Below are positions 63,583 through 64,000 of a DNA stretch of 64,000 bases, in pieces. The number at the start of each line of letters is the position of its first letter. Within the stretch, counting starts at the first letter, position 1. Location of the stretch: positions 727,374-791,373 of the forward strand of contig NZ_JQEZ01000002.1 of assembly GCF_000743705.1 (NCBI RefSeq), given 5' to 3'. Under the pieces are notes generated by a model. The model did not search any database and had not been told where the DNA came from. It saw nothing but the letters and a program-made list of their open reading frames with translations. Both the position numbers and the translations under genes were made by a program. Source of the stretch: Ruegeria halocynthiae. GTDB lineage: Bacteria > Pseudomonadota > Alphaproteobacteria > Rhodobacterales > Rhodobacteraceae.

Positions 63583-63722
63583 GAAGGCGCGGAGGTCATC
63601 CCAGACGAGATTATCAGTAATCTGTTTTCCGATTTTGAAAACCTCTTTGCCATTCTCATGGATGTTTTTCCTAAATTGGAAGTGCCATGTCTGGGGTCAA
63701 CAGGCAAGGCAAGGAGAACGAC

Positions 63723-64000
63723 ATGCGGTATCGCACCCTGGGACAAGACCTCGACGTTTCGGCCATCGGCCTCGGTTGCATGGGGATGAGCGAGTTCTAT
63801 GGCCCGCGCAATGACGAGGTGTCGATGCATGTTCTGCACGAGGCTATCGAGCTTGGGATCGACTTTTTTGACACCGCAGACATGTATGGGCCGCACCACA
63901 ATGAAGAACTGATCGGTGCGTTTCTTGCGCAAACGGACGCTTGCCCGAAAATCGCAACCAAGTTTGGCATTGTTCGAAACCCTGGAGAATACCGTCGCGG
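63723..64000 (+). CDS. Aldo/keto reductase, N-terminal part (runs off window)
   Basis: The ATG at 63723 is preceded by AAGGAGA. The 92 visible residues begin [27 protein letters not shown], typical of the YajO/AKR13-like group. FFDTADMYG holds the catalytic Asp and Tyr, and KIATKFG holds the Lys. NADPH-dependent carbonyl reduction is expected. No stop before the window end. Confidence 0.9.
   Translation, partial: MRYRTLGQDLDVSAIGLGCMGMSEFYGPRNDEVSMHVLHEAIELGIDFFDTADMYGPHHNEELIGAFLAQTDACPKIATKFGIVRNPGEYRR

Overview
The window looks like a chromosome segment of a marine alphaproteobacterium of the Rhodobacteraceae (roseobacter group). The evidence is indirect: GC-rich coding, a NirS-type denitrification island with Paracoccus/Dinoroseobacter-like gene order (nirS ... 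nirECF-nirDL-nirGHJN, then nosRZDFYLX), a bioBFDAGC operon with BioR-type boxes, and a DddP-like M24 protein. No 16S or other taxonomic marker is present, so this is inference.

Layout. 1-21.5 kb is a denitrification island: nnrS (partial, minus strand); nirS; a NapC/NirT-type tetrahaem cytochrome fused to a second haem domain; a cupredoxin; the d1-haem biosynthesis operon nirE-C-F-DL-G-H-J-N; a small two-helix membrane protein; a small Cys-rich exported protein; then nosR-Z-D-F-Y-L-X. Four TTGAC-N4-GTCAA-like palindromes sit upstream of nnrS, nirS, nirE and the nos operon, so one NNR/DNR-type regulator probably controls the whole island. Nitrate reductase and NO reductase genes are not in the window.

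21.6-25.3 kb is a minus-strand TetR-controlled cluster: TetR, an 87-aa membrane protein, a Rieske oxygenase, an exported 161-aa protein and a flavin/2Fe-2S reductase. Two copies of TTGTC-N6-GACAA lie upstream of tetR. 25.4-30.9 kb is bioB-F-D-A-G-C, each gene overlapping the next by 4 nt, behind two TTATCGATAA (BioR-type) boxes. A GntR regulator (a BioR candidate) follows in convergent orientation, and an SMP-30 lactonase diverges from it.

32.7-43.8 kb holds two class III nucleotide cyclases on either side of an unusual minus-strand cassette. The cassette encodes a patatin phospholipase, a catalase-like haem protein, an unknown 238-aa protein and a DyP-type peroxidase. A FecR-domain secreted protein precedes the membrane cyclase. 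I propose this as a signalled lipid release/lipid hydroperoxide module; it is the most interesting candidate system here. The soluble cyclase has lost both residues that normally specify the base.

44-48.1 kb contains tRNA-Ser(GCT) and a DUF4173 membrane protein with a CreBC-like two-component system. 48.5-64 kb is accessory: an IS630 element with a collapsed transposase, LysR plus a DddP-like M24 protein, an AraC regulator, a TIGR03032 protein next to a 1931-aa autotransporter with about 23 repeats, a small exported protein, abutting IS5 and IS3 remnants, and a LysR/aldo-keto reductase divergent pair cut by the window edge.
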